This document shows positions 39,298 through 48,604 of a stretch of DNA of 64,000 nucleotides, in pieces. The stretch is taken from contig NZ_CP112880.1 in NCBI RefSeq assembly GCF_028747205.1, forward strand, positions 3,968,001 through 4,032,000, in the 5' to 3' direction. Numbering within the stretch: position 1 is the stretch's first letter; the number at the start of each line of letters is the position of its first letter. This stretch comes from Streptomyces sp. CA-278952 (GTDB lineage: Bacteria > Actinomycetota > Actinomycetes > Streptomycetales > Streptomycetaceae). The notes below the pieces were generated by a model. That model worked only from the letters and a program-made list of their open reading frames with translations. It was not told the DNA's origin and did no database searches. Both the position numbers and the translations under genes were made by a program.

Positions 39298-40014
39298 GTG
39301 GATTCCGTTCCACCCGAGGCACCGAGCGACTCGGACCTGCTCGCCCAGCATGTGGCGGGCGACCCCGACGCCTTCGGTGAGCTCGTACGCCGCCACCGCG
39401 ACCGGCTCTGGGCCGTGGCGCTGCGCACCCTGGGGGACAGGGAAGAGGCGGCCGACGCCGTCCAGGACGCCCTCGTCAACGCCTTCCGCGCCGCCCACAC
39501 CTTCCGCGGCCAGTCCGCGGTCACCACCTGGCTGCACCGGATCACCGTCAACGCCTGCCTCGACCGGGTCCGCAAGGCAGCTTCCCGCAAAACGTCCCCG
39601 GTGGACGACGCCGAACGGCTCGATCAGCTCCTGGAACCCCACGAATCGGCCGAGGCCCCCGCGGTCCGGCAGGACCTCCACCGCCAGCTCCAGGAAGCCC
39701 TGGCCACTCTGCCCGCCGAGCAGCGGGCAGCCCTCGTCCTCGTCGACATGCAGGGCTACCCCGTCGCGGAGGCAGCCAGCATCCTCGATGTGCCGTCCGG
39801 CACCGTGAAAAGCCGATGTGCCCGGGGCCGGGCGAGACTGGCCCCCCTGGTCCGCCATCTGCGCGCGGGAACCGGGGGGCAGACCCCCGACGGGGAGAAC
39901 GGCGCGGCCGGAAGGAACCGGACGCCCGGAGCATCCGTCCCACCTGCGTCAGGTCCCAAGGACGCAGGAGCAAGCGATCCTGCCGCTACGAAGGGAGGAG
40001 GTGGGCGCCCGTGA
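39298..40014 (+). CDS. sigM: ECF RNA polymerase sigma factor, SigM type
   Basis: The 238-residue protein has region 2 (LLAQHVAGDPDAFGELVRRHRDRLWAVALRTLGDREEAADAVQDALVNAFRAAHTFRG) and region 4 (LPAEQRAALVLVDMQGYPVAEAASILDVPSGTVKSRCARGRARLAPLV). The C-terminal tail of about 55 residues is Gly/Pro-rich. It is followed by its anti-sigma with a four-base overlap, then trxB-trxA, the same order as sigM-Rv3912-trxB2-trxC in Mycobacterium. A redox or envelope-stress role is inferred. GTG at 39298 follows GGAGGGGGAG. Confidence 0.93.
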   Translation: MDSVPPEAPSDSDLLAQHVAGDPDAFGELVRRHRDRLWAVALRTLGDREEAADAVQDALVNAFRAAHTFRGQSAVTTWLHRITVNACLDRVRKAASRKTSPVDDAERLDQLLEPHESAEAPAVRQDLHRQLQEALATLPAEQRAALVLVDMQGYPVAEAASILDVPSGTVKSRCARGRARLAPLVRHLRAGTGGQTPDGENGAAGRNRTPGASVPPASGPKDAGASDPAATKGGGGRP

Positions 40015-40979
40015 CATCCACGGCCGACACGGCTCAGCACCCGGAGGTCTCCGAGATCTCCGATCTCACCGAGGGACTGCTCTCCCCTTCCCGGGCGACG
40101 GAAGTCCGGCAGCACGTAGCGGGATGCGACCTCTGCTCGGAGGTGCAGGACTCCCTGGAAGAGATCCGTGGGCTCCTCGGAGCGATGCCCGCCCCGGAGC
40201 CGATGCCCGAGGACGTCGCCGCCCGTATCGACGCGGCTCTCGCGGGGGAGGCTCATCCCACTGCTCCCGCCGTGGCCGAGCCGGTCGTTGTTTCACGTGA
40301 AACAACGACCGCCGAGGACAGGACGACCACCCCTGGGGCGCGCGAGCCCGCTTCCAGGAGCGTCGGCTCGTCCGTGCGGGATCGTCCTGCGGGCCGGGCC
40401 TCCACCGCCACCGGACCCGGCCGTCAACCCTCCCGTCGGCGGCGGCGCGCTGTGGTCCTCGGCACCGCGTTCGGCGCGGCGGTCATCGGGATGAGCGTCT
40501 TCTTCCTCCAGTCCATCGCCCCGTCCGGCGACTCCTCCAAGACTGCGGCCGACAGCGGAGTCAGCGCCGGAGAGAGCCGCGCGCACTCCTACGCCGACGG
40601 CACGCTGGAAGCCCAGGTGCAGGACATCCTCGGCAGCGGGGCCGCACAGGAGAGCCCCGGCGCCCAGAAGGTGCCGCCGGGCGCGGACACCAAGTCGACG
40701 AGCGAGGCGATCACCCCCGAGTCCGAGACGTCCAGGAGCCCCTTGAAGGCCCCTGCCGTCGACGTTCCCCCCTGCGTTCAGCAGGCCATCGGCCGCACCA
40801 CGCCGGCCCTCGCCCTCGACAAGGGGACGTACCAGGGCACGGACGCCTATCTCGTCGTCCTTCCGCACACGAGCGACCCCTCACGCGTGCAGGCCTATCT
40901 CGTGGCCTCCTCCTGCGTGGACACCGCCCCGGAGTCCACGGGGCAGCTGCTGCTCACCCGGGCCTACGACCGCCCCTGA
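40011..40979 (+). CDS. Zinc-type anti-sigma factor, membrane-anchored
   Basis: The 322-residue partner of the upstream sigma factor has the ZAS motif HVAGCDLC (His35, Cys39, Cys42), a linker rich in Ala/Pro/Arg, one membrane helix (about residues 147-167) and an extracytoplasmic domain. The GTG at 40011 overlaps the sigma stop codon (GTGA), which implies coupled translation. A parS site at 40290 lies inside the coding region and reads VSRET. The outer domain may sense stress; ligand unknown. Confidence 0.92.
   Translation: MTSTADTAQHPEVSEISDLTEGLLSPSRATEVRQHVAGCDLCSEVQDSLEEIRGLLGAMPAPEPMPEDVAARIDAALAGEAHPTAPAVAEPVVVSRETTTAEDRTTTPGAREPASRSVGSSVRDRPAGRASTATGPGRQPSRRRRRAVVLGTAFGAAVIGMSVFFLQSIAPSGDSSKTAADSGVSAGESRAHSYADGTLEAQVQDILGSGAAQESPGAQKVPPGADTKSTSEAITPESETSRSPLKAPAVDVPPCVQQAIGRTTPALALDKGTYQGTDAYLVVLPHTSDPSRVQAYLVASSCVDTAPESTGQLLLTRAYDRP
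40290..40303. other. parS site 8, inside the anti-sigma gene
   Basis: Exact GTTTCACGTGAAAC, extended by eight paired bases on each side into a 30-bp perfect palindrome (40282-40311) wholly inside coding sequence. Confidence 0.95.
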
Positions 40980-41105
40980 AAACCGTCCGCGACCGCCGCG
41001 GCACGTTCGGGAATGCATCAGCCGTAGGATCCGTTGGGTGGGGTGTGAGTCGTTGAACCGACCCCGTAGGCAGTTAGGCAGTCTGCAGAAACGAGGAAGA
41101 AACCC

Positions 41106-42077
41106 GTGAGCGACGTCCGTAATGTGATCATCATCGGCTCCGGACCGGCCGGGTACACCGCCGCGCTGTACACCGCCCGCGCCTCGCTGAACCCGTTGGT
41201 CTTCGAGGGCGCCGTCACGGCCGGCGGTGCGCTGATGAACACCACCGACGTGGAGAACTTCCCCGGCTTCCAGGACGGCATCATGGGCCCCGAGCTCATG
41301 GACAACATGCGCGCCCAGGCCGAGCGCTTCGGCGCCGAGCTGATCCCCGACGACGTGGTCGCGGTCGACCTCACCGGTGACGTCAAGACGGTCACCGACA
41401 CCGCGGGCACCGTCCACCGCGCCAAGGCCGTCATCGTCACGACCGGCTCCCAGCACCGCAAGCTCGGACTGCCCAACGAGGACGCCCTCTCCGGACGCGG
41501 CGTCTCCTGGTGCGCCACCTGCGACGGCTTCTTCTTCAAGGACCACGACATCGCCGTGATCGGCGGCGGCGACACCGCGATGGAGGAGGCGACCTTCCTC
41601 TCCCGCTTCGCCAAGTCCGTCACGATCGTCCACCGCCGTGACACCCTGCGCGCCTCCAAGGCCATGCAGGACCGGGCCTTCGCCGACCCGAAGATCAAGT
41701 TCGCCTGGGACAGCGAGGTCGCCGAGGTCAAGGGCGACCAGAAGCTCTCCGGTCTGACCCTGCGCAACACCAAGACCGGCGAGACGTCCGAGCTCCCGGT
41801 GACCGGACTGTTCATCGCTGTCGGCCACGACCCGCGCACCGAGCTCTTCAAGGGCCAGCTGGAGCTCGACGACGAGGGTTACCTGAAGGTCGAGGCGCCC
41901 TCCACCCGCACCAACCTCACCGGCGTCTTCGGCGCCGGAGACGTGGTCGACCACACCTACCGTCAGGCCATCACGGCAGCGGGCACCGGCTGCTCCGCCG
42001 CCCTGGACGCCGAGCGCTTCCTCGCGGCCCTGGCCGACGCGGAGCCCGCCGAGCCGGAGAAGACCCCGGCCGTCTGA
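41106..42077 (+). CDS. trxB: Thioredoxin reductase
   Basis: The 323-residue flavoenzyme uses NADPH to reduce thioredoxin. Motifs: FAD loop [19 protein letters not shown], redox pair WCATC (Cys136, Cys139), NADPH site [27 protein letters not shown], and [27 protein letters not shown] near the end. GTG start at 41106 after GAGGAAG. Followed by trxA after 46 bases, likely one operon, downstream of the SigM pair. Confidence 0.98.
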   Translation: MSDVRNVIIIGSGPAGYTAALYTARASLNPLVFEGAVTAGGALMNTTDVENFPGFQDGIMGPELMDNMRAQAERFGAELIPDDVVAVDLTGDVKTVTDTAGTVHRAKAVIVTTGSQHRKLGLPNEDALSGRGVSWCATCDGFFFKDHDIAVIGGGDTAMEEATFLSRFAKSVTIVHRRDTLRASKAMQDRAFADPKIKFAWDSEVAEVKGDQKLSGLTLRNTKTGETSELPVTGLFIAVGHDPRTELFKGQLELDDEGYLKVEAPSTRTNLTGVFGAGDVVDHTYRQAITAAGTGCSAALDAERFLAALADAEPAEPEKTPAV

Positions 42078-42123
42078 ACGTCCGCACCGCACCCCACCAC
42101 CCCGAGAGACTAAGGAGGCCGCC

Positions 42124-42456
42124 GTGGCCGGCGACCTGAAGCACGTTACGGATGACACCTTCGACGAGGTCGTCCTCAAGAGCGACAAGCCCGTTCTGGT
42201 CGACTTCTGGGCCGCCTGGTGCGGCCCGTGCCGCCAGATCGCCCCCTCGCTGGAGGCGATCGCAGCGGAGCACGGCGACCAGATCGAGATCGTCAAGCTC
42301 AACATCGACGAGAACCCGGCCACCGCCGCCAAGTACGGCGTGATGTCCATCCCGACCCTGAACGTGTACCAGGGCGGCGAGGTGGCCAAGACCATCGTCG
42401 GCGCCAAGCCGAAGGCCGCGATCCTCCGCGACCTCGAAGGCTTCATCAGCGCGTAA
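42124..42456 (+). CDS. trxA: Thioredoxin
   Basis: The 110-residue protein has the active site WCGPC (Cys33, Cys36) and the cis-Pro loop SIPTLNVYQGGEV. It reduces disulfides in the cytoplasm and receives electrons from the adjoining TrxB. GTG start after AAGGAGGCC. It ends just before the 67-bp parS palindrome. Confidence 0.98.
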   Translation: MAGDLKHVTDDTFDEVVLKSDKPVLVDFWAAWCGPCRQIAPSLEAIAAEHGDQIEIVKLNIDENPATAAKYGVMSIPTLNVYQGGEVAKTIVGAKPKAAILRDLEGFISA

Positions 42457-42481
42457 GCGCGCAGCGGCGCCTCGGCGCGAT

Positions 42482-42495
42482 GTTTCACGTGAAAC
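42482..42495. other. parS site 9 (doublet D, left)
   Basis: Exact GTTTCACGTGAAAC in the left arm of the 67-bp palindrome; 41 bases start-to-start from site 10. Confidence 0.96.
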
Positions 42496-42522
42496 GGGCC
42501 CACCCCTTGAAGGGGTGGGCCC

Positions 42523-42536
42523 GTTTCACGTGAAAC
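42523..42536. other. parS site 10 (doublet D, right)
   Basis: Exact GTTTCACGTGAAAC in the right arm of the 67-bp palindrome. Confidence 0.96.
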
Positions 42537-42563
42537 ATCGCGGCAGGCAGCGACGGCCCAATC

Positions 42564-43181
42564 TCACAACGGCCGCAGCACCGGTTCCTTCTGAACCGCC
42601 CCCAGAAGCCGGTCGAGCGCCATCTCCACGTCTTCCTTCCAGGAGAGCGTCGTCCGCAGGTCCAGCCGCAGCCGTGGGTACACGGGATGCGGGCGCACGG
42701 TCTTGAAGCCGACGGCCAGCAGATGATCCGCGGGGAGCACGCAGGTGGCTTGCTCGGACCGCGCGTCACCGAACGCCTCGATCGCCTTGAAGCCCCGGCG
42801 CAGAACGTCTTTCGCCACCGTCTGCACCATGACACGGCCCAGTCCCTGACCCTGGTACTCGGGAATGATCAGCCCAGTGATGAGCTGGACGGCATCAGGG
42901 GAGACCGGGCTGGTCGGGAACGCCGTCGAGCGGGGGACATACGCGGGCGGGGCATAGAGCACAAAGCCGGCCGGCACGTCGTCCACATAGACCACCCGGC
43001 CGCAGGACCCCCACTCCAGGAGGACTGCGGAGATCCAGGCCTCTTTCTCCAGTTCCGGCTTGCCCGCCTTTACCGCGGCTTCCCCACTGACCGGGTCAAG
43101 CTCCCAGAAGACGCACGAGCGGCAACGCTCGGGGAGATCCGGAAGGTTGTCGAGGGTGAGTGGTACGAGCCGACGCCCCAT
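42564..43181 (-). CDS. GNAT-family N-acetyltransferase
   Basis: The 205-residue protein has an N-terminal part rich in Cys and Trp (PERCRSCVFWELDP) and a GNAT core with the acetyl-CoA loop IPEYQGQGLGRVMVQTVAKDVLRRG. It is conserved next to parB in streptomycetes (the place of SCO3888 in S. coelicolor). Substrate unknown. It is transcribed in the same direction as parAB but 304 bases from parB with a terminator between. Confidence 0.88.
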   Translation of the reverse strand: MGRRLVPLTLDNLPDLPERCRSCVFWELDPVSGEAAVKAGKPELEKEAWISAVLLEWGSCGRVVYVDDVPAGFVLYAPPAYVPRSTAFPTSPVSPDAVQLITGLIIPEYQGQGLGRVMVQTVAKDVLRRGFKAIEAFGDARSEQATCVLPADHLLAVGFKTVRPHPVYPRLRLDLRTTLSWKEDVEMALDRLLGAVQKEPVLRPL

Positions 43182-43485
43182 GACAGCGATCCCTCCGTTC
43201 CTTCGCCCGCCGCACCGCGTGCGGCTGCCAGTGTGCTCCGTTCATGGAACAGACTGCCGACGAATCCCCCGACGGCGCCCAGGCCCAGCCCGACCGTGAC
43301 GAGCCGACTGCGGCTCACTCTTCGCAAGGCCTCCGCCCTCCTCTGAGGTCGATCACCGTGGATGCGCCATCCCAGAACGCATCGTATCCACCCAGAGGTG
43401 ATGCGGATACCGAGAGAGCGCAAAGGGCGGGCCGTGTTCCGGTATGCACCCGGCTCACGGTCCGCCCTTCCTCGGGCCCCGCTGC
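43182..43485. other. Gap between parB and the GNAT gene
   Basis: Holds the parB terminator (43423-43469) and presumably the GNAT promoter. A minus-strand frame (43423 inward) reads a Gly-rich hydrophobic stretch but runs into the GNAT gene out of frame and has no clear start, so I do not call a gene. Confidence 0.5.
43423..43469 (-). terminator. Terminator of parAB
   Basis: Arms 43423-43436 and 43456-43469 pair over 14 bases with one G-T pair, 17 bases below the parB stop. Confidence 0.85.
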
Positions 43486-44580
43486 TCAGCCCTCGTCGTC
43501 CTCCTCGGACGTCTCGGCGAGCCGACGCTCCAGCACACGGCCCTCTCCCGGGGCGAGACTGGTGAGGATCCGGTCCAGGTCCTCCATCGAGGCGAACTCC
43601 ACGACGATCTTGCCCTTCTTCTGCCCCAGGTCGACCTTTACCCGGGTCTCGAAGCGATCGGAGAGACGGGTCGCCAGGTCGGTCAGAGCGGGGGACAGCC
43701 GGCCGCCTGCCCTCGGGCCCTTCGGCTTCGCAGCGCTCGTGGGGCGCGAGCCCATAAGCGTGACGATCTCCTCGACCGCGCGCACCGAAAGCCCCTCGGC
43801 CACGATGCGGTGCGCCAGCCGGTCCTGCTCCTCGGAATCGTCCACGGACAGCAACGCGCGGGCATGACCGGCCGAAAGAACGCCTGCGGCGACCCGGCGC
43901 TGCACCGGCGGCGAAAGCCGCAGAAGCCGCAGCGTGTTCGTCACCTGTGGACGCGAACGGCCGATCCGGTCGGCCAGCTGGTCATGGGTGCACTTGAAGT
44001 CCTTGAGCAGCTGGTCGTACGCAGCGGCCTCCTCCAGCGGGTTCAGCTGAGCCCGGTGGAGGTTCTCCAGAAGCGCGTCCAGCAGCAGCTTCTCGTCATC
44101 CGTAGCGCGAACGATGGTGGGAATCCGCTCCAGGCCCGCTTCACGGCAGGCCCTCCACCGACGCTCACCCATGATGAGCTCGTAGCTGTCCGGGCCCACC
44201 TGCCGGACCACAACCGGCTGGAGAAGGCCGACTTCCTTGATGGAGACGACCAGCTCGGCCAACGCGTCCTCGTCGAAGACCTCACGAGGCTGGCGGGGGT
44301 TCGGGGTGATCGTCCCGATCGGCAGCTCGGCGAAGTACGCACCGGACGTCCCGGCTTCCTGCTCGGACCGGCCCTCCGGAGTGGACGCAGGCTCCGGCAC
44401 CACCGGGACGGAAGGCAGCGCGGTCACCTTCGCGGCGGCCACCCCGCGCTCCGCTGTCAGAACCGGACCCGCGCCGGACGACCCCGCGCCGCCTCCGGGC
44501 GCTGACACCTGCTTCTCCTGGGGAGCGGCGGGGATCAGCGCACCGAGCCCACGCCCCAGTCCTCTACGACGCTCACTCAC
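43486..44580 (-). CDS. parB: Chromosome-partitioning CTPase clamp ParB
   Basis: ParB binds parS, loads as a CTP-dependent sliding clamp and organises the origin region for segregation and sporulation septation. The 364-residue product has the start [14 protein letters not shown] (ParA contact), an ParB/Srx N-terminal domain ([17 protein letters not shown]), the CTP motif [26 protein letters not shown], the parS-reading helix-turn-helix ([23 protein letters not shown]) and a C-terminal dimer domain. GTG start overlaps the parA stop by four bases. Confidence 0.98.
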   Translation of the reverse strand: MSERRRGLGRGLGALIPAAPQEKQVSAPGGGAGSSGAGPVLTAERGVAAAKVTALPSVPVVPEPASTPEGRSEQEAGTSGAYFAELPIGTITPNPRQPREVFDEDALAELVVSIKEVGLLQPVVVRQVGPDSYELIMGERRWRACREAGLERIPTIVRATDDEKLLLDALLENLHRAQLNPLEEAAAYDQLLKDFKCTHDQLADRIGRSRPQVTNTLRLLRLSPPVQRRVAAGVLSAGHARALLSVDDSEEQDRLAHRIVAEGLSVRAVEEIVTLMGSRPTSAAKPKGPRAGGRLSPALTDLATRLSDRFETRVKVDLGQKKGKIVVEFASMEDLDRILTSLAPGEGRVLERRLAETSEEDDEG

Positions 44581-45653
44581 TGAATGCCCTCCGAAACGTT
44601 CTGCTGGCTGTTCTGACTGCTCGTGTGGGCGTGCTGAGCCTCGTAGTGCATCCCGACACCCCGCAGGGCGATCTCCCGGGCGGCCTCAAGATACGAGAGC
44701 GAGCCGCTGGACCCCGGGTCGTAGGTCAGCACGGTCTGCCCATAGCTCGGCGCCTCCGAGATGCGTACCGACCGCGGGATGCTCGTCCGCAGCACTTCCT
44801 TGCCGAAGTGGGTACGGACCTCCTCGGCGACCTGCGAGGCGAGCCTCGTCCGGCCGTCGTACATCGTCAACAGGATCGTCGAGACGTGCAGATCCGGATT
44901 CAGATGGCCCCGCACCAGGTCGACGTTCCGCAGGAGCTGCCCCAGGCCTTCCAGCGCGTAGTACTCGCACTGGATGGGGATCAGCACCTCGGCCCCGGCC
45001 ACCATCGCATTCACCGTCAACAGACCCAGCGAGGGAGGGCAGTCGATGAGGATGTAGTCCAGCGGCTGCTCGTAGGCCTGGATGGCCCGCTGGAGCCGGC
45101 TCTCCCGTGCCACCAGCGAGACCAGCTCGATCTCCGCACCGGCGAGATCGATGGTGGCGGGGGCACAGAAGAGACCTTCGACGTCCGGTACGGGCTGGAC
45201 CACCTCGGAGAGCGGGCGGCTCTCCACCAGGACGTCGTAGATCGAGGGGACATCGGCGTGGTGATCGATGCCCAGAGCCGTGGAGGCGTTGCCCTGCGGA
45301 TCGAGATCGACCACCAGAACACGTGCACCGTGCAGGGCCAGGGAAGCGGCAAGGTTGACCGTCGTGGTCGTCTTCCCGACCCCGCCCTTCTGGTTGGCCA
45401 CCACCATGACGCGGGTGCGGTCGGGACGGGGCAGCCCTTCGCCGGCGCGGCCAAGGGCCTCGACCGCCAGCTGAGCGGCTCGGCCGATGGGTGTGTCGTC
45501 CATGGGCGGCGGTGTTTCACGTGAAACACCCTCGCCCACGGACTCGGTTCGGGGACCGGGGACCGGGTCGGTCATCGGTCCCGCGATGTTGGCGTCGGAC
45601 CGCAAGGATTCACTCTCCTCGACTTCAGGCTCACAATGAACAGAGCCTGCCAT
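44577..45653 (-). CDS. parA: Chromosome-partitioning ATPase ParA
   Basis: ParA forms filaments or gradients that move ParB-origin complexes. The 358-residue product has an N-terminal tail of about 65 residues, then the deviant Walker [34 protein letters not shown] and [15 protein letters not shown]. The start is uncertain: I chose ATG at 45653 ([10 protein letters not shown]); a later ATG (MTDPVPG) and in-frame extension to 45833 exist. A parS site (45514) lies in the coding region, reading VSRET. Confidence 0.96.
   Translation of the reverse strand: MAGSVHCEPEVEESESLRSDANIAGPMTDPVPGPRTESVGEGVSRETPPPMDDTPIGRAAQLAVEALGRAGEGLPRPDRTRVMVVANQKGGVGKTTTTVNLAASLALHGARVLVVDLDPQGNASTALGIDHHADVPSIYDVLVESRPLSEVVQPVPDVEGLFCAPATIDLAGAEIELVSLVARESRLQRAIQAYEQPLDYILIDCPPSLGLLTVNAMVAGAEVLIPIQCEYYALEGLGQLLRNVDLVRGHLNPDLHVSTILLTMYDGRTRLASQVAEEVRTHFGKEVLRTSIPRSVRISEAPSYGQTVLTYDPGSSGSLSYLEAAREIALRGVGMHYEAQHAHTSSQNSQQNVSEGIQ
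45514..45527. other. parS site 11, inside parA
   Basis: Exact GTTTCACGTGAAAC, in a 20-bp perfect palindrome (45511-45530), within the 5' part of parA. Confidence 0.95.
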
Positions 45654-45979
45654 GCTTTCGGGGTCGTGAACCAGCGAGGCCCGCTGTTCTGTGGATGAAT
45701 CCGTGCGTGTGGACAACTCGGCAACCCGTCCGGGCTTGCGGTCGCGCGGCGTGGCAGCCGCACGACCGCGGCCGATGATTCCCTGCAGCAGAGAGCGACG
45801 TTTCACGTGAAACACGATGCCCCCGCGAAGCAACTACCAGGCCACGACACTCCGCACGGGGTACGTATCGCTACCTTCCGGTAGAACCACTGCTAAGCGG
45901 CTCAAGAGCCAACAGAACCCGCATACCGACCTGCCGGACAGGGCCCTGACCGGGCGGTGCCGCCGTCCCGCAGCGCCCC
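45654..45979. other. parA upstream region
   Basis: This 326-base gap between parA and rsmG carries parS site 12 and presumably the parAB promoters. An open in-frame extension of parA reaches 45833 but has no similarity to ParA. I see no other gene. Confidence 0.5.
45800..45813. other. parS site 12, upstream of parA
   Basis: Exact GTTTCACGTGAAAC, 147 bases upstream of the parA start, well placed for feedback of ParB on parAB transcription. It is the site nearest to oriC, about 6 kb away. Confidence 0.95.
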
Positions 45980-46696
45980 TCAGCGACGCCTGCGCGTCCG
46001 CTCCGTCCGAGCGGCCTTGGCCTTCTTTGCGGCGAACCTCACACCACCCGGGCTCTCTCCCACCACCACGCGGACCACGGTGGCGAGCGGATCGACCAAG
46101 CCTTCACCGACCTGGAGCACCTCGGTCTCCAGGACACCGAGCTTGCTGAGCGCGGCCCTGGCGCCCTTGAGCTCCTCCTCGGCGGTGTCGCCCTTGAGCG
46201 CGAGCATCTCCCCGTACGGCTTCAGCAAGGGCACCCCCCAGCCCGCCAGCCGGTCCAGAGGCGCCACCGCACGGGCGGTCACCACGTGAACGGGCTGGAG
46301 CGTCCCGAGGACCTCCTCGGCCCGGCCGCGCACGACCGTCACATGGTCCAGTCCGAGCAGTTCGACGACTTCCTGGAGGAAATTCGTCCGCCGCAGCAGC
46401 GGCTCCAGCAAGGTGATCTTGAGATCGGGGCGCACCAGAGCCAGCGGGATGCCGGGCAGACCCGCGCCGGAGCCCACATCGCAGACGGTGACGCCCTCGG
46501 GCACGACCTCGGAGAGCACCGCGCAGTTCAGCAGGTGCCGCTCCCATAGCCGGGGGACCTCACGCGGCCCGATGAGGCCTCGCTTGACCCCGGCATCCGC
46601 GAGAAGCTCCGCGTATCGGACAGCCTCCGGGAAGAGCTCTCCGAACACCGCCTGCGCCTCCGCAGGTGCCTGGGGGAGCTCTGCTGCCTCCGTCAC
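45980..46696 (-). CDS. rsmG: 16S rRNA (guanine527-N7)-methyltransferase RsmG
   Basis: The 238-residue SAM-dependent enzyme (GidB) methylates G527 of 16S rRNA; its loss gives low-level streptomycin resistance and raises antibiotic output in Streptomyces. Motifs: the SAM loop [39 protein letters not shown] and [15 protein letters not shown]. The C-terminus is very basic. GTG at 46696 follows GGAAGGACGG. It is separated from jag by a terminator. Confidence 0.97.
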   Translation of the reverse strand: MTEAAELPQAPAEAQAVFGELFPEAVRYAELLADAGVKRGLIGPREVPRLWERHLLNCAVLSEVVPEGVTVCDVGSGAGLPGIPLALVRPDLKITLLEPLLRRTNFLQEVVELLGLDHVTVVRGRAEEVLGTLQPVHVVTARAVAPLDRLAGWGVPLLKPYGEMLALKGDTAEEELKGARAALSKLGVLETEVLQVGEGLVDPLATVVRVVVGESPGGVRFAAKKAKAARTERTRRRR

Positions 46697-46759
46697 GGGA
46701 ACCGTCCTTCCATACCGCACTAGCGCACTGTGGGTGGCTGACTATCAGGCTGACAAAGA

Positions 46760-46789
46760 TCGGCCCCGCCTGCGAACAGACGGGGCCGA
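46760..46789 (-). terminator. Terminator of the rpmH-rnpA-yidD-yidC-jag transcript
   Basis: Arms 46760-46768 and 46781-46789 form a perfect 9-bp stem, 17 bases below the jag stop, upstream of rsmG. Confidence 0.75.
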
Positions 46790-46805
46790 CAGTACAAGGA
46801 TCCGG

Positions 46806-47321
46806 TCAGGCCGGGAGAACGACGACGAAGCGCTGCGGCTCCTCGCCCTCCGACTCGCTCCGGAGACCGGCCGCGGCGATCGCGTCGTGCACGACCTTGC
46901 GCTCGAACGGCGTCATCGGGTCCAGCTTCACCGGCTCGCCCGAGCTCTTGACCTCGTCCGCGGCCTTGGCACCCAGCGCCGCGAGGATCTCGCGCTTCTT
47001 GGCGCGGAAGCCACCGATGTCCAGCATCAGACGGCTACGGTCGCCCGTCTCCCGGTGGACGGCCAGCCGGGTCAGCTCCTGGAGCGCCTCCAGGACCTCG
47101 CCGTCACGGCCCACGAGCTTCTGGAGGTCACGCGCCGATTCGCTGATGATCGACACCGCGGCCCGGTCCGCCTCGACGTCCATGTCGATGTCGCCGTCGA
47201 GGTCAGCGATGTCGAGCAGTCCCTCGAGGTAGTCGGCCGCGACCTCGCCCTCCTGCTCCAGGCGGGTCAGGGTGTCGCTGCCGGCCTCAGCGGCGGCCGT
47301 GGAGGTGGTGCCTTCCGTCAC
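46806..47321 (-). CDS. jag: Jag / KhpB-type RNA-binding protein (KH and R3H domains)
   Basis: The 171-residue protein has a KH-like domain (residues about 55-110, with LVGRDGEVLEALQELTRLAV) and a C-terminal R3H domain (LDPMTPFERKVVHDAIAAAGLRSESEG). The N-terminal Jag domain of Firmicutes is absent; an acidic stretch replaces it. It is conserved downstream of yidC and is thought to bind small RNAs or mRNAs. Confidence 0.95.
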   Translation of the reverse strand: MTEGTTSTAAAEAGSDTLTRLEQEGEVAADYLEGLLDIADLDGDIDMDVEADRAAVSIISESARDLQKLVGRDGEVLEALQELTRLAVHRETGDRSRLMLDIGGFRAKKREILAALGAKAADEVKSSGEPVKLDPMTPFERKVVHDAIAAAGLRSESEGEEPQRFVVVLPA

Positions 47322-47335
47322 GGATGGACTCCTTC

Positions 47336-48601
47336 TTACTTCTTGGACGGGTGCTTGGGCCGCTGCGGGCCCTTGCGCTGTCCGGACTTGGCTTGGCGTG
47401 AGGAGCCGGAGGCGGGCTGCCCCGCCGACTTCGGCTTTTCGTCCTGCGGTGCGTCCTGCTTCTCGAGCGAGGTCTTGGAGCCGGCTTCCGCGGGCTCCGT
47501 GTCCTTGACTCCACCGGCCGTGGCACCGGCCGTCTGGCGCTTCGCCTTGGTCTGGCGCTTGGGCTGCTGGCGCTTGGGCGCCTGGCTGCTCTCGGCGTCC
47601 ACGGCGGCGGTCTCGCTCTTCTGCACCGTGCCGTCCTCCTGGGCCGCGAAACCCAGCTTGCCGAGGCCGGTGATGAACTTGCGCTCGATGTCGTTGCGGT
47701 CGGGACCCTTGGCGACGATGGCCTTGACGGTGTTGCGGCGGGTGCGGCCGCGCACCTGCTCGCGGGCGGTCACGCTCTTGAGGACCCGCTGCAGGTAGGC
47801 GTCCTGCGCCTTGCTGCCCGGCGTCGGGTTCTGGTTGATCACGTACATCTGCTGACCCATGGTCCAGACGTTCGTGGTCAGCCAGTAGACGAGGACACCG
47901 ACGGGGAAGTTGATGCCCATCACGGCGAAGATGACCGGGAAGATGTACATCAGCATCTTCTGCTGCTGCATGTACGGGGTCTTCACCGTCAGGTCGACGT
48001 TCTTCGTCATCAGCTGGCGCTGGGTGAAGAACTGCGAAGCCGACATCAGGACGATCATGATGGCGGTGACGACCCGGACGTCCAGCAGGTCGGCGTTGAG
48101 CTGGGTGACCTTCTCGACGCTGTCCGTGAACTTCGCGGCGAGCGGGGCGCCGAAGATGTGGGCCTCACGGGCGCTGTCCAGCAGGTCCTGGTTGATCGCC
48201 CCGATCTTCTTGCCCGAGGCGATGGACGAGAGTACGTGATAGAGGGCGAAGAAGAACGGGGACTGCGCCAGGATGGGAAGGCACGAGGAGAGCGGGTTGG
48301 TGCCCGTCTCCTTGTACAGCTTCATCATCTCTTCGGACTGACGCTGCTTGTCGTTCTTGTAGCGCTCCTGGATCGCCTTCATCTTCGGCTGGAGCACCTG
48401 CATGTTGCGGGTCGACTTGATCTGCTTCACGAAGAGCGGGATCAGGCAGATCCGGATCAGCACCACCAGGGACACGATCGACAGGCCCCAGGCCCAGCCG
48501 GAGTCGTCGCCGAAGAGCGCCCCGTAGACCTTGTGGAACTGAACGATCACCCATGAGACGGGTGTGGTGATAAAGCTGAACAGACTGGCAATCGTGTCCA
48601 C
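47336..48601 (-). CDS. yidC: Membrane protein insertase YidC
   Basis: YidC inserts and folds inner-membrane proteins, alone or with Sec. The 421-residue product has the five-helix YidC/Oxa1 core ([89 protein letters not shown]) and a long, basic C-terminal tail of about 145 residues rich in Lys, Gln and Ala. The GTG at 48601 is three bases from the yidD stop. Confidence 0.97.
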   Translation of the reverse strand: MDTIASLFSFITTPVSWVIVQFHKVYGALFGDDSGWAWGLSIVSLVVLIRICLIPLFVKQIKSTRNMQVLQPKMKAIQERYKNDKQRQSEEMMKLYKETGTNPLSSCLPILAQSPFFFALYHVLSSIASGKKIGAINQDLLDSAREAHIFGAPLAAKFTDSVEKVTQLNADLLDVRVVTAIMIVLMSASQFFTQRQLMTKNVDLTVKTPYMQQQKMLMYIFPVIFAVMGINFPVGVLVYWLTTNVWTMGQQMYVINQNPTPGSKAQDAYLQRVLKSVTAREQVRGRTRRNTVKAIVAKGPDRNDIERKFITGLGKLGFAAQEDGTVQKSETAAVDAESSQAPKRQQPKRQTKAKRQTAGATAGGVKDTEPAEAGSKTSLEKQDAPQDEKPKSAGQPASGSSRQAKSGQRKGPQRPKHPSKK

Positions 48602-48604
48602 TAA

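Larger units (their letters stand above)
42476..42542. terminator. 67-bp perfect palindrome holding two parS sites
   Basis: Positions 42476-42508 and 42510-42542 are exactly complementary around a central G (42509). Each arm contains one complete parS and a GGGCCCACCCC segment. It lies 19 bases after the trxA stop and 21 before the stop of the converging GNAT gene, so it probably ends both transcripts. Confidence 0.9.

Noticed and set aside
43070..43423. Minus-strand frame of 117 codons between parB and the GNAT gene
   Set aside because: It overlaps the GNAT gene on the same strand, lacks a ribosome-binding site, and related genomes as I remember them have no gene here.
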